A stretch of DNA of 64,000 bases. It comes from Phoronis australis (lineage: Eukaryota > Phoronida > Phoronidae). The position numbers and the translations under genes were made by a program. A model generated the notes under the pieces. That model was not told where the DNA came from, ran no database searches, and was given only the letters and a program-made list of their open reading frames with translations. Of this stretch, positions 26,201 through 35,423 are shown piece after piece. The DNA lies in assembly GCA_002633005.1 (NCBI GenBank), contig NMRA01000320.1, positions 2,720-66,719 of the forward strand. Direction: 5' to 3'. Positions within the stretch are counted from its first letter, which is position 1. Every line of letters starts with the position of its first letter.

Positions 26201-28073
26201 GCTGGAATTGAAGGTCGCGTTCGTGGAATTGTTTGCATTCCGTGAAAACAGGCTCAAGGCTAATGAGTATTGCCACGTAATGACCTTCTATTGAAATTTC
26301 CCTAACGGGGCTCGTGGCTTTGTTTCGGGTCAAGAAATGTACTTTATAATGGTTTCCCTAGGTGAACGGCCTTTAGTGATGATGAAGCTTTACGAGACTC
26401 GTTTTTACATTATTGACAATATGCCCTAATGCCTTCGTGTGAAATATATCGTTTCTTTCGGTTCACATTGCAAAAGCAAAGCTTGCAACGGCATACTTTG
26501 TTACGTCTCGTTTTTTGTGCTTTAAATTTCCTTGCAGGAAATTCTAAAAAAATGTCAAAAGATTTGCGAATCAAGCCCTGCATAGAACCTATCGGGGTTG
26601 ACTTCGTGCGCGATTGGTAGAGGAACTGCTGTTGTTTTTATCAACTGGTTTATGTTCATGATTGCGTGCTGGGTGTTTTTTAACGCAGTAATGTTTACTA
26701 TATAGCCCTTGATATTTTGCAGTTCGTTCAGCAATCACCCTGGAAATTTAGATTGCATGAAACGGCTATTCATGGTAGTGGTATAAAAGGATTTGAAAAA
26801 GGCGCCTACGAACTCGTGCCCCCCTTCTTTCCACCACCACTTAGGCCCCCGTTTCACAATTCCTGTCAATCGCCACGACTCTAGCTTGCTCTCATGCATA
26901 TTCGGTTGTCACCAGTATGCACTTTGAATTTCAGATGTAGTGTTTATCTACAAATTTACACTCCTAAGTTTCAGCCTAGGGACTTATATCGTTACTTGTT
27001 GTCTACAAATGAATGAATTGTTTTATTTTGCCGAGAAGATGTTGGATTTTTTTATCTGTTTATTTTGTAGCGTGATCAAGCGGATATTACGAGCCTACAG
27101 AGAAACATTGAATCCGGTAAACCCAACGAAGCTGTCTTGAGCCGGTTAAAAAAAGAAATGCTGAAACTAGCTGACAATAAGGTATTATTCTTGTTCGCCA
27201 AACATTTTTCATTTTCGATGGACACCATATTGAGACTGTGCAAAAGATTTTTAGAAATCAATTTACACGATTTTGTTACAGGTTTTATATAAATTCTCAA
27301 GATAAAAAGGTTATAGTTTTGATAGCCCCTCAAAGTGGAATATTTTATAAACAATTCCTAACAAGGTTTTGGAAAACATTGCATACATGGTATCTGAAAG
27401 TTTCATATGAATCCATCCAGCCGTATTTAAGACGGGATGTTCTGAATTTTGCCAAACATGGAGTGTTTTCTTGGGTCCTGCGTAACCGTAATGTTTTTCC
27501 AGTTTCTTTGCAGATTAGGAGGGAATGTCAAAGGTTTTATAGGCGCTATACATTTTATCATGTCTTACAGTTACTGCGCTGTAGGATGCTACACTCTGGT
27601 GTCCCTGTTTTTGTTATCATATTTTAAAATTGTCTTTTGGCGCGAGGAAAATTAGACCCCTTCCTCCGGTCGGTAGCTGTACAGGCAATTTCTTCACTGC
27701 AGCACTAAAGCTGGTAGTTGGTATGAGTTGAGTAAAAAGAGAATCCGGTGCAATTTTTACTGACATCAATTTTACGTTTTTGTTTTTGAAAAAATAAACA
27801 ATTAAAAAATACCGCATCACTGCATCAATTTTCAAAATAACAATTCCGGAATTAAATATGCAGTTTACCCTTCCTACACACTCAAGAACAGTGGCAACTA
27901 GCAATATTAAATAGTTCTAGCAGTGTTTGCGAGTGTACACGCTGCAGTGATATTCTCTTCCACTTTACTTTCAGAAACAGATGACCGGAGCGATCAAGAG
28001 CGAAAGCGCCAAAACTGTTCAGTGCAATACGTCCGTGCCCGTTCCTCAACATCCCACTGGCATTGATTTATAA
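8123..28073 (+). CDS. DGCR8: DGCR8/Pasha, microprocessor complex subunit (17 coding exons)
   Basis: Nuclear dsRNA-binding partner of Drosha that recognises primary microRNA hairpins. Exons: 8123-8482, 9306-9438, 9897-10039, 10645-10732, 11524-11640, 13321-13390, 13724-13784, 14189-14258, 14781-14882, 15389-15487, 17158-17237, 17508-17608, 18386-18485, 19681-19737, 20341-20424, 27071-27181, 27975-28073. All borders are GT-AG and phases agree, giving 624 aa (human 773). Residues 1-165 are acidic, with a basic NLS-like PKRKSRR at the N-terminus. Residues about 174-205 are WW-like ([22 protein letters not shown]). An IPC motif near 222 matches the heme-ligand cysteine region of human DGCR8. dsRBD1 spans about 348-425 ([34 protein letters not shown]). 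dsRBD2 spans about 442-545. The C-terminal helical tail ([13 protein letters not shown]) corresponds to the Drosha-binding tail. Exon 5 and part of exon 4 recur at 11957-12932 as an unmerged allele, not as extra exons. Identity is very secure; exact 5' UTR is not. Confidence 0.97.
9897..10039 (+). other. DGCR8: DGCR8 WW-like / dimerisation exon
   Basis: Exon 3 encodes the WW-like core ([23 protein letters not shown]), and the next exon encodes [16 protein letters not shown] with the conserved IPC cysteine. In vertebrate DGCR8 this segment forms the heme-binding homodimer region. The second WW tryptophan (TWSRP in human) is leucine here (TLSKP). Confidence 0.9.
10094..10202. repeat. Two-copy 54-bp tandem repeat in DGCR8 intron 3
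   Basis: Each unit contains TATTAATTAAAA, TTTGGTTATAC and TATAAGCTAAGAAAACT. Confidence 0.8.
10673..13246 (+). repeat. Unmerged allelic contig overlap in DGCR8 (10673-11955 repeated as 11957-13246)
   Basis: The 1.28 kb ending at the single n (11956) is repeated immediately after it, starting mid-exon 4 at the same base and running past exon 5. The exon-5 copies (11524-11640, 12816-12932) differ at about five of 117 bases, mostly synonymous, with the reading frame and both splice sites intact. Mid-exon start, the n and the end at the contig tip point to two haplotypes joined end to end, not to a tandem duplication. Confidence 0.85.
12816..12932 (+). other. DGCR8: Second allele of DGCR8 exon 5
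   Basis: Same length, acceptor and donor as 11524-11640. One amino-acid change (EAE to EVE) and several silent ones. Include only one of the two in a gene model; phases would also permit both. Confidence 0.85.
15541..16875. repeat. 1.3-kb dispersed repeat, copy in DGCR8 intron 10
   Basis: Ends share ATGCGCCCAC in inverted orientation (near 15543 and 16840). It contains an internal block repeated at about 460-bp spacing (CTAGTGGCAATTTTAG near 15745 and a relative near 16198). Related copies are at 24832-25860 and, reversed and partial, 42735-42900. Probably a non-autonomous DNA transposon. Confidence 0.65.
17417..17465. repeat. Three-copy 15-bp tandem repeat in DGCR8 intron 11
   Basis: Unit close to TCATAATGACACGG, ending about 40 bp before exon 12. 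Confidence 0.75.
17915..18070. repeat. Dispersed repeat shared with 10805-10985, 12095-12260 and 50315-50480
   Basis: Shared block: CAGAAATGGCT, then a CATATGAAACTTTC-type block and TGCTTTATGCACT, ending near TTTTTAAA..TGC. 10805 and 12095 are the two alleles of one copy. The others are in another DGCR8 intron and a TANGO2 intron. Family unknown. Confidence 0.55.
18494..18702. repeat. Two-copy tandem repeat in DGCR8 intron 13
   Basis: Units of about 100-110 bp starting TAATGGTCAT and ending near CAACGGGCTTATA, diverged by small indels. Confidence 0.7.
19980..20290. repeat. Degenerate tandem repeat of about 50-100 bp units in DGCR8 intron 14
   Basis: Repeats of TTGAACTCTAcGTAACA-, CACCAGCGTAAC- and GTCTTGCAAGTTA-like blocks, ending near exon 15. 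Confidence 0.6.
21055..21086. other. Perfect 12-bp stem hairpin in DGCR8 intron 15
   Basis: TTTACCCGACAA and TTGTCGGGTAAA separated by eight bases. No role known; could form in DNA or in the DGCR8 pre-mRNA. Confidence 0.5.
21225..21600. repeat. Three degenerate 120-150-bp tandem units at the start of module X
   Basis: Each has a version of CCTGAGATG-GTGATTTGGTCATTAG and of TTTACCCC-GTTTTCTG-GTTG. The last unit is the one shared with 32358-32540. Confidence 0.6.
21463..23848. repeat. Module X, copy 1 (DGCR8 intron 15)
   Basis: Segment also found at 32358-35423 (with a 660-bp insertion) and partly at 30985-32094. It contains a degenerate tandem array at its start, an interrupted ATT microsatellite that is expanded here (23178-23210), and the alternative exon at its right end. 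Copies differ by a few percent with small indels. Confidence 0.8.
23178..23210. repeat. ATT microsatellite
   Basis: About 10 uninterrupted ATT units. The homologous sites near 31930 and 34787 are short and interrupted by TTC. Confidence 0.9.
23430..24323 (+). CDS. Candidate alternative terminal exon of DGCR8 (unknown 298-codon sequence)
   Basis: Open frame that begins right after a good 3' splice site (TTTATGTCTTTCAG ending 23429) and ends at TGA 24321-24323. It opens with GAT GTG GAG and has no ATG at the start, so it is an exon, not a complete gene. Entry phase is 0, the phase in which DGCR8 exon 15 ends at 20424, so splicing would give an 852-aa protein without the canonical C-terminal tail. 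The sequence is unrecognised. It is Ser/Thr-rich at first, then carries two copies of a W-containing motif ending FHKATQ (about residues 130-147 and 173-190). It ends in a Pro/Gln/Tyr/Met-rich low-complexity tail. A truncated, frameshifted copy exists at 35022-35423. It could instead be the last exon of an unrelated nested gene. Confidence 0.55.
   Translation, partial: DVETQSELSELSSVICQDFGLQVDTTLTLVPRTTADGTTQAGPPGGSDVSVQVGGAKMSDTFVQAHVSPRLTKSRVFRQIVPPVPPPSRKDACVQCFRMLQDRTTQVTDDAYFLGDCWCVSREVKVHRVTQTEWLGVKSFHKATQEPEQTNLIKTARGSNYTTISHLGMEDKVTETDWTGSSMFHKATQFPDVTYSSEDTSKEVTKTTTRPSSPTWGQRPPQFSAPQFQMRSQAPPIRYQMPPIQMMQAPMYANPYSIAQPLYHNYQYYPHNMYIPQSQTSQLPPTEGSPPEGGVGQ
24716..24721 (+). promoter_or_regulatory. 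Poly(A) signal AATAAA after the alternative exon
   Basis: A canonical AATAAA lies 393 bases past the TGA of the 23430-24323 exon, followed by T-rich sequence. Together with the stop codon this makes the exon a complete candidate intronic-polyadenylation terminal exon. Confidence 0.6.
24832..25860. repeat. 1.3-kb dispersed repeat, copy downstream of the alternative exon
   Basis: Same family as 15541-16875, sharing the GTCATCTCT start block, repeated internal blocks and the GATGCATTCGTGGG end. Open frames inside differ from copy to copy. Confidence 0.65.
25861..27070 (+). other. Right part of DGCR8 intron 15
   Basis: Between the dispersed repeat and exon 16. No coding sequence or repeat recognised. 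Confidence 0.5.
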
Positions 28074-28171
28074 CGTAAACGAATTGCGTCTATGCAATGA
28101 TGTCCTGGTCTTTTTGCAAGCATCTTTTGTTATCTGAAATGTGAAAATTGTATTCCTTTTAATGTGATTTT

Positions 28172-28733
28172 TTGTAAATATTTCTGAAATATATGAAATG
28201 CTATTGTGGTTGTTGTGAGGTTGCTCTATTGCAGATCAGTTTTGTGATTTCTGTGGAAGATCCGACGTCCTATAATGCAATAAATTTGAGAAGCTAAATT
28301 GGTAGTTTTATTGTCATTACATTATCCTAGCAGTTAACAGATACTTCATGTTTGGAATACGAACCAAACATTTGGCAATCAAATTTTGCGTGCTGCAACA
28401 AAAGGGTTATGCCTGGGATTTTACTTTAAGCACGCTCNGCGCATTTCAACGCTCCGCGTTGCTCTTGTTGTAAATATTTCTGAAATATATGAAATGCTAT
28501 TGTGGTTGTTGTGAGGTTGCTCTATTGCAGATCAGTTTTGTGATTTCTGTGGAAGATCCGACGTCCTATAATGCAATAAATTTGAGAAGCTAAATTGGTA
28601 GTTTTATTGTCATTACATTATCCTAGCAGTTAACAGATACTTCATGTTTGGAATACGAACCAAACATTTGGCAATCAAATTTTGCGTGCTGCAACAAAAG
28701 GGTTATGCCTGGGATTTTACTTTAAGCACGCTC
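28172..28733. repeat. Contig overlap around n at 28438
   Basis: 28172-28437 (end of the DGCR8 3' UTR) is repeated almost exactly as 28468-28733. The bases just after the n (28439-28470) are the terminal sequence of the 1.3-kb dispersed repeat found at 15541-16875 and 24832-25860. That suggests a haplotype with a repeat insertion in the 3' UTR. Confidence 0.75.
28279..28284 (+). promoter_or_regulatory. DGCR8: DGCR8 canonical poly(A) signal
   Basis: AATAAA about 205 bases after the canonical TAA at 28071-28073. It lies in the segment repeated at 28468-28733 by a contig overlap. Confidence 0.6.
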
Positions 28734-28923
28734 ATTTCATACAACAGTCAACATTGGGCGTTATATGTATGTATATACATCAATTTCACTCGATATAAAA
28801 AGTCGATCTTATAGCTCTCCGTTTACCATTGGCCTAACTCACTTCGCTTACCAAGTTCGGGGAATAAACTACACGCTATTATTGCCGATTTGAACAGGTG
28901 GTTCTCAGTTCGTACTTTTAATC

Positions 28924-29130
28924 ATGTCTCTTGGTCAGTTACTTCTCCAACTATCAGTTGAGTGTAGAGTTTTATTCCGAGCTTACGAAAGGAACATAAT
29001 AAAGACTTTTAATAACGAAAAGTGTCGTGTGTTTAATCAATTTTGCATACCGGAAAACTTGCTCCCGAAGTACAGCCGCTCGTACTGTGTGGACAAAAAG
29101 AAAAGACGACGGCTAAATCCGGGTCTTTAG
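28924..29130 (+). other. Conserved open frame at the left edge of module Y
   Basis: A 68-codon ATG frame whose translation (core FNQFCIPENLLPKYSR) is largely kept in the second copy at about 35424-35595. There it is fused in frame to the tail of the broken exon copy. No recognised domain. It may only reflect recent duplication, so coding status is doubtful. Confidence 0.2.
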
Positions 29131-29662
29131 TGAAAATGCGTTTATCGGAATTTTGATGTGACTGGATGTTCCAACTGTCCCCAGTTAGTGTAGTTTGCTG
29201 GTTACTATGCTCTATCACGACGTTCTGCATGCCTCTAAAAACGGAACTTTTTGGCACTTATTTCATAAGCTTCGAAAACCCGAATAATTTGCCTTGACTG
29301 GCCGCTTTCCACCCAGACATGCGCCTAAAAGACCGAGTAAGCTTTGGTATCAGTCTAGATAGACGATTAGAGGGAAGTGTCTCATTAAACTAATGAGTAT
29401 AAAAACCAATTAACGCAACTTTCAATTTAATCCCCAATTAAAACAAACTTTACAACTGCACATTCATTTTATTTTACCATTCGTCGCACAATTTACATTC
29501 AATATGTACACGCAACAGAGTCTCAGAGACTTAATTGTTGCTAAGCATATATGAAGGTGCAGCGTATTTTATACTACAATTAAAGCGTTAGAGTTAAAAG
29601 TGTTCAAAAGCGCTCAAACTGAGCTTATAATTAAGTCCGTCATGGAATGTGACATGAGCGTT

Positions 29663-30754
29663 CTAATCTTCACAGGCCTTGCAACACATCAAGTGCCGCC
29701 ACTGTGAAGCGAATCTTTGCGCCTGTGGAGAGGAAGTGGTTGGCTCCTTGCCCATGTGACTGTTTCGTCTGAATCGGGATTTCAAACGCTTGAAAAGTCC
29801 CTCCCGTTTCACGGTCTTTGGATTATCCGTAAAATCATAGTCTTTTGAAACGGAAGAAACGACATCAAGGGGCACACGCGCGAATCGAGACTTCTTGACG
29901 TCTTCTGGATCAATGTTCTCGGTTGTGGGTGGATTGTTGCTACATTGCAATCTTGTGTTGCTTTTCTTGATTTCAGTGTCCACTGAATTATCTGCCGTAG
30001 CAAATAGCAAATCACACTTGGTCAACGTTGCAACATTGGACGGTCTCTCAACTGCAGAGCTTTGAGTGTCCTTTGTAAATGTCTTGGTGATCATAGAGGA
30101 AACTGTCGATTCAGTCGACTCAGTGATCTCAGACAGCCTAGGGTCTTCTAAGTGGTCACTCGGGTCTTTTTTCTTACTACCAGCATCATCAGCGAAGACA
30201 GCGACACCTGACGGTTGGATGACTTCCCGTACAACGTTGTCAACGTCAGCTGGTTTGTTTCTGCCATCCAATTTCACTACTTCTCCCCCTCCTGCATTAT
30301 AGCGACCAATCGATTCTTTCTCCCTCTCCATCTGCTCATGGACATTCTTCTTTCCCCTCTCTTTTTTCTCTTGGGAAATGTGGAACACTTCCTCCGAAGT
30401 GTTTCTTTTACATTTGCTTCTATGGCGGCGCGCTTTGTGGATGCCTGACGAGTTTCCGATTTCACACTCGAATTTGCACTCGGCGACCTGCCCGGCGATT
30501 GCCTTAGATTTGTGGACAACGTCCGCTACGCATCTGACACCAGATTCCATTAATCCAAAATCAATTTCTGCTTTCTCAACAGATTCATCTCCTAACCACA
30601 TTGTCGTGCTTGCAATTGCGATGTTTTTGTACGGGGATCTCCACATGACAGAGCTTACTTTCTCTGTTGTTCTCAGAATAATTTGCCAAACAAAGTCTAT
30701 AAACCACGATATCGTGACTTTCACAAAGTCTGGAATGATTCGCAAGTGATCCAT
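29663..30754 (-). CDS. Unknown 363-aa single-exon protein, copy 1 (module Y)
   Basis: I do not recognise this protein. The ATG at 30754 (MDHLRIIPDF) is preferred; the open frame continues upstream only to a GTG. Residues about 5-45 form a hydrophobic/amphipathic stretch (TISWFIDFVWQIIL) that could be a membrane anchor. After that it is polar: a basic Cys/His/Arg-rich patch (KARRHRSKCKRN) near 115, a charged Lys/Glu stretch near 130-155, a Ser/Thr-rich region near 220-245, a basic segment (LFKRLKSRFRRN) near 325, and a Cys-containing C-terminus (MCCKACED). AATAAA (minus strand) lies at 29473-29468. A second copy at 36168-37259 has the same length with no frameshift and few substitutions. That supports a real gene, though the copies may be too young to show constraint. 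Confidence 0.6.
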   Translation of the reverse strand: MDHLRIIPDFVKVTISWFIDFVWQIILRTTEKVSSVMWRSPYKNIAIASTTMWLGDESVEKAEIDFGLMESGVRCVADVVHKSKAIAGQVAECKFECEIGNSSGIHKARRHRSKCKRNTSEEVFHISQEKKERGKKNVHEQMEREKESIGRYNAGGGEVVKLDGRNKPADVDNVVREVIQPSGVAVFADDAGSKKKDPSDHLEDPRLSEITESTESTVSSMITKTFTKDTQSSAVERPSNVATLTKCDLLFATADNSVDTEIKKSNTRLQCSNNPPTTENIDPEDVKKSRFARVPLDVVSSVSKDYDFTDNPKTVKREGLFKRLKSRFRRNSHMGKEPTTSSPQAQRFASQWRHLMCCKACED

Positions 30755-30984
30755 TTTGAAAAATTTGTAAAGTGAATGCGTCACCTATAGTTCGACGTCA
30801 CCGACACGTCATTCAAATACCAACAAGGAATTGTTGAACTGTTATAACGACTCCCACACACCCAAAGCGCACAATTTCCGGGAATTACCGAAATTATAGG
30901 CCCATTCAAAAGAAAGAACGCCTATTGGCGTACTTTCGTGAAAATTTCCAGAAGTACACCCATGCAAGTATTTTCAGTATCGTA

Positions 30985-32094
30985 ACCATTTTCAGAAACA
31001 CTCAAAATCCTTGCGTATTTCTTGTAGGTACTGCAACATACACATGTAATTCTTGTGTTTTGTTTTTGTACTATTTTGCAGTCCCGCAATTCAGATAATG
31101 GTTGCTATTGTTTTTAGTTGCTCAGTCACTGCACCTCGTTTTTTCAGTGAATTCCATTTTTTCTCACAAACAAGCGTCCAATNCACACCCAAAGCGCACA
31201 ATTTCCGGGAATTACCGAAATTATAGGCCCATTCAAAAGAAAGAACGCCTATTGGCGTACTTTCGTGAAAATTTCCAGAAGTACACCCATGCAAGTATTT
31301 TCAGTATCGTAACCATTTTCAGAAACACTCAAAATCCTTGCGTATTTCTTGTAGGTACTGCAACATACACATGTAATTCTTGTGTTTTGTTTTTGTACTA
31401 TTTTGCAGTCCCGCAATTCAGATAATGGTTGCTATTGTTTTTAGTTGCTCAGTCACTGCACCTCGTTTTTTCAGTGAATTCCATTTTTTCTCACAAACAA
31501 GCGTCCAATTGCAATTTGAAAAGTTCAGATTGAAATGTTGGCCAAAATTTTACGAGACGGGCCCGCGTCACTTCGCCACCATTGCATTCGTCGAGACAAC
31601 AAGGAAACAGGCAGGGTAGTTGGTGTGCACAGAGCATGCGGTAGACATAGGACATTTCACTTGAGTTGGTTTATTCCTTATTCTGTTCATACTTCCTCCG
31701 TTCTCTGCACGTGCCCTTCTTAGCTTGGGGCTGAGGTGTTTCGCTATTCACCCATCGTCTTTGTGTTACTAGATTCGCCAATCGTGTCTTACTAACTGAT
31801 TGCGTTCTTCCTTGGCTACTGTTGTGTTTATGTGGTGATGCAAGATTTTCTTTCAGCTTTAGTGGCAGCAGTAGTTTGAATAAGCTTTTTATAGTCTTGC
31901 GTAAAAATGGTTTTGAAGTTTGCGTTGATTTTTATTATTCTTATTATTACTGCATGCTTTTCAGTTAACTGAAAGCGCTTTCTTAGGAATGCGCTGTTTA
32001 ATTTGTGTTTTATTGGCTCTATTTTCAAGATTAGAATAGGTCGCACCAATTCTCCGATCTTTTTTGAAATTTTATTAAATAGCTTTTAAGATAA
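30985..32094. repeat. Module X, partial copy, spanning a contig overlap
   Basis: Matches about 22556-23358 and 34165-34948. It includes a further overlap artefact: 30857-31182 is repeated as 31184-31509 after the single n at 31183. No exon copy is reached before the join at 32095. Confidence 0.75.
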
Positions 32095-32792
32095 NTCCTC
32101 TGTTGTTTGTGCACTGCATTCAGATGGTAGCACAAGGAGAATACAGACCAGTTGATCAAAACTGGTATCATTAACTATAAGATCAGAAATCGGACAAAGC
32201 ATAATGTGAAAATACAGACACCAATTGTGGGTTCATAGGTGTTCAGTTGACTGAACTTGAAGTGCAAATAGCCGTTTAGATCCATTATAAATCGCATAAA
32301 GTACTGAGATAGCAGACAAATTCCAATAAGTCCTGAAAATTCTGCGATTCTTTAAACAACATTGCATTTACCCCGTTTTCTGGTGTTGATGCTGACTTGG
32401 GTGTTTTGACGAATATTTGACCAGTAATAGGATCAAAGGTATCCTGAGATGCGTGATTTGGTCGTTAGACGGTGGCTGTTAGCTGGCCTTGTCTTCAACA
32501 TTGGATTTATCACGTCGTCTTCTGGCAACTTTGCTGACTTATATCGGCTATGCTCTCCTCAATGCAACTTTTCTTGGAAGCATCTCAAATGAAATTGTGG
32601 TTTACTAAGAGTCATTATTTTTGACTTATGTTAAGTGCCCCAGCATGTTTACACTTGGGTAATTTTTGGATGACAAATTCAGCAATTGCATAAAAGGTAA
32701 AGAGCTGCAACTTTGCAGCAATCACAGTGATCAGCACAAGATGCGCAAGGTTTCAATTGAATGGCAAATCAATTCACTTGTAAACTACCTAA

Positions 32793-33452
32793 GGTGGCAC
32801 TGAACAGTTAAGCGGCGGTCGCGGCCAATTTGCACTGCCAAAATATTGAAATTTTGGGGTAGGCCAAGTTTGGGGGCATTTTGTAGGTGGGCATTGCACG
32901 TAGGCTCAATGAATGTGGTTTGTTTGTATTTGTGAACATGCTGTGAATAAAAAAGGCCACTTTCTTGGCTGTAGCTGCACTCTTCTTCAAGATGGCGGCC
33001 CCCGGCTGCAATTGTGCATTGTTGGGTAGCGACCGAGAAATTGGCTGTGATTTTAGGTAGCCCTCAAACAAGCAAGAATTGCAAAAAAACTAGTTGGTTG
33101 ACAGTACTTTTGGACCACATTTTCTGAATCGGTAGGAAATTTGCTTTCAGACTCTAAGTTTGGTTTTAGTCGTGCATCGGCAGGGAAGTGGTGTTTTTCG
33201 GGTGAAAAGTGCCGATTTTGCATTTTTTTGCCCTTATTTTTCTTAGTCTAGCTTGGTTGTCAGTGGGAATGAAATGGTCAAAAATACAAGAAAGAATAAA
33301 GTTTCTGTGCTCATCTGCTGGGCTTTTTATGTGAAATAATTGAAAACATGCCATTCTTTGCATCCTGTTTTTGACAGAGTGAAGAAAAGGTTACAAATCA
33401 AGTGATGTGTGTTTTGCTGGGCAAAACCCAGTGAGAACTGTTCTGTGCCTCC
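32793..33452. mobile_element. PIF/Harbinger-like MITE, 660 bp, with TAA target duplication
   Basis: Terminal inverted repeats GGTGGCACTGAACAG and (reverse complement of the right end) GGAGGCACAGAACAG. Flanked by TAA at 32790-32792 and 33453-33455. Module X copy 1 has the empty site with one TAA at 21846-21848. A 3-bp TWA duplication and GG-initial TIRs are typical of PIF/Harbinger. No transposase inside. Confidence 0.8.
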
Positions 33453-35021
33453 TAACACAAAAAGTGTTGCAACATATACGGTTTGGAGAGATGTTGTCAA
33501 CAGACCTTCCATTGTTTGGTACTGGTGGTCTCCAGGGGTCTGTCTCATGACAAGCGACTTTGTCTAATACTCCACGCAACAATTTCCGAAAAACAATTAA
33601 ATCTAAATGCTAGAAAGTTCCCAGTTTAGATAATATACTAGGAAATTTGGGTATTGCACAAACTTTACTTCGTGATAGCGAAGTGGGAATGTAAGACAAA
33701 GTTTCTCATTTAAAGTGGACCTTGCATGCTAATTCCTTATCTGTGCGATTGCTTGGTCAAATTAGTTAGAAACTCAACATATAGGTACGATGTGAATATA
33801 CAGTAGATTGAAAATTGGCAAATGTTTTTAGAACGAGTTATGTGTTGAATATGACCTGCCGTAAATCACTCAATCATGTCAAGTATCATGACGTGGGGTT
33901 GGGGAGTAACACTGCATGATGCGGGTTATGTGAGCCACCTAGGTACGTTATTAGTTCAAAGGTCACCAATTTGCGGAATTTTGTTTAACATTTACAAGTT
34001 GTCAACGAATACAACTGCACTTTGTTTAGCATAGATAATGCTGAAATAGCATTGTCATTTAGTTCCTGCTATACATTTGCGTAGTTAGGAGCATGCGAAT
34101 ACATCTGTAACCCCAAGTCATTTTTCATGACTCAGGCCCCATTTAAGTGTCCGTTGGAGTCCAACCATTTTCTGAAACACTCAAAATCCTTGCGTATTTC
34201 TTTTAGGTACTGCACCACACACATGTAATTCTTGTGTTTTGTTTTTGTACTAATTTGCAGTCCCGCAATTCAGATAATGGTTGCTATTGTTTTTAGTTGC
34301 TCAGTCACTGCACCTCGTTTTTTCAGTGAATTCCATTTTTTCTCACAAACAAGCGTCCAATTGCAATTTGAAATGTTCAGATTAAAATGTTGGCCAAAAT
34401 TATACGAGACGGGCCCGCGTCACCTCGCCACCATTGCATTCGTCGAGACAACAAGGAAGCAGGCAGGGTAGTTGGTGTGCTCAGAGCATGCGGTAGACAT
34501 AGGACATTTCACTTGAGTTGGTTTATTCCTCATTCTGTTCATTCTTCCTCCCTTCTCTGCACGTGCCCTTCTTAGCTTGGGGCTGAGGTGTTTCGCTATT
34601 CACCCATCATCTTTTTGTTACTAGATTCGCCAATCGTATCTTACTAACTGATTGCGTTCTTCCTTGGCTACTGTTGTGTTTATGTGGTGATTCAAGATTT
34701 TCTTTCAGCTTTAGTGGCAGCAGTAGTTTGAATAAGCTTTTTATAGTCTTGCGTAAAAATGGTTTTGAAGTTTGCGTTGATTTTTATTATTCTTATTATT
34801 ACTGCATGCGTTTCAGTTAACTTGAAAGCGCTTTCTTAGGAATGCACTGTTTAATTTGTGTTTTGTTGGCTGTATTTTCAAGATTAGAATAGGTCGCACC
34901 AATTCTCCGAACTTTTTTGAAATTTTATTAAATAGCTTTTAAGATAAATCTTCGTCAATAGTTTGATCTTCAATGCTTTACTTAGCAGTTTCTTTTTGTT
35001 GTAATCTTTTATGTCTTTCAG

Positions 35022-35423
35022 GATGTGGAGACCCAGTCTGAGTTGTCTGAGCTAAGTAGTGTCATTTGCCAGGACTTCGGGTTGCAGGTGGACACCACGT
35101 TGACCTTAGTCCCTCGGACCACGGCTGATGGCACCACTCAAGCTAGTCCGCCTGGTGACAATGATGTCAGTGTACAAGTGGGCGGTGCCAAGATGTCCGA
35201 TACATTTGTCCAGGCACACGTGTCTCCTCGTCTCACGAAGAGCCGTTTGTTCAGACAGATTGTCCCACCCGTGCCCCCTCCCAGCAGGAAGGATGCCTGC
35301 GTCCAGAGTTTCGTATGCTGCAGGACCGCACCACCCAGGTGACTGATGATGCCTACTTCTTAGGCGACAGTTGGTTGTCTCACGAGAGGTCAAAGTTCAC
35401 CGCGTGACCCAGACCGAGTGGCT
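35022..35423 (+). pseudogene. Truncated, frameshifted copy of the DGCR8 alternative exon
   Basis: Begins with the same splice acceptor and matches 23430-23847. A single-base deletion near 35310 (GTCCAGAGTTTCG against GTCCAGTGCTTTCG) breaks the frame. The match stops in the codons for TQTEWLG, where module Y sequence (matching 28930 on) takes over. The Pro-rich tail, stop and poly(A) signal of the parent are absent. Confidence 0.75.

Noticed and set aside
29663-30754. Module Y protein as a PPP1R15/GADD34-like phosphatase regulator (N-terminal membrane helix, basic end)
   Set aside because: No RVxF/KVxF docking motif; the nearest stretch is KKSRF, and nothing else aligns.
31380-31619. Frame ending [23 protein letters not shown] before a GT, slightly like the start of a dsRBD; also at 34232-34471
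   Set aside because: Module X copy 1 has a one-base deletion in this stretch and other indels upstream, so the frame is not kept, and the resemblance is short.
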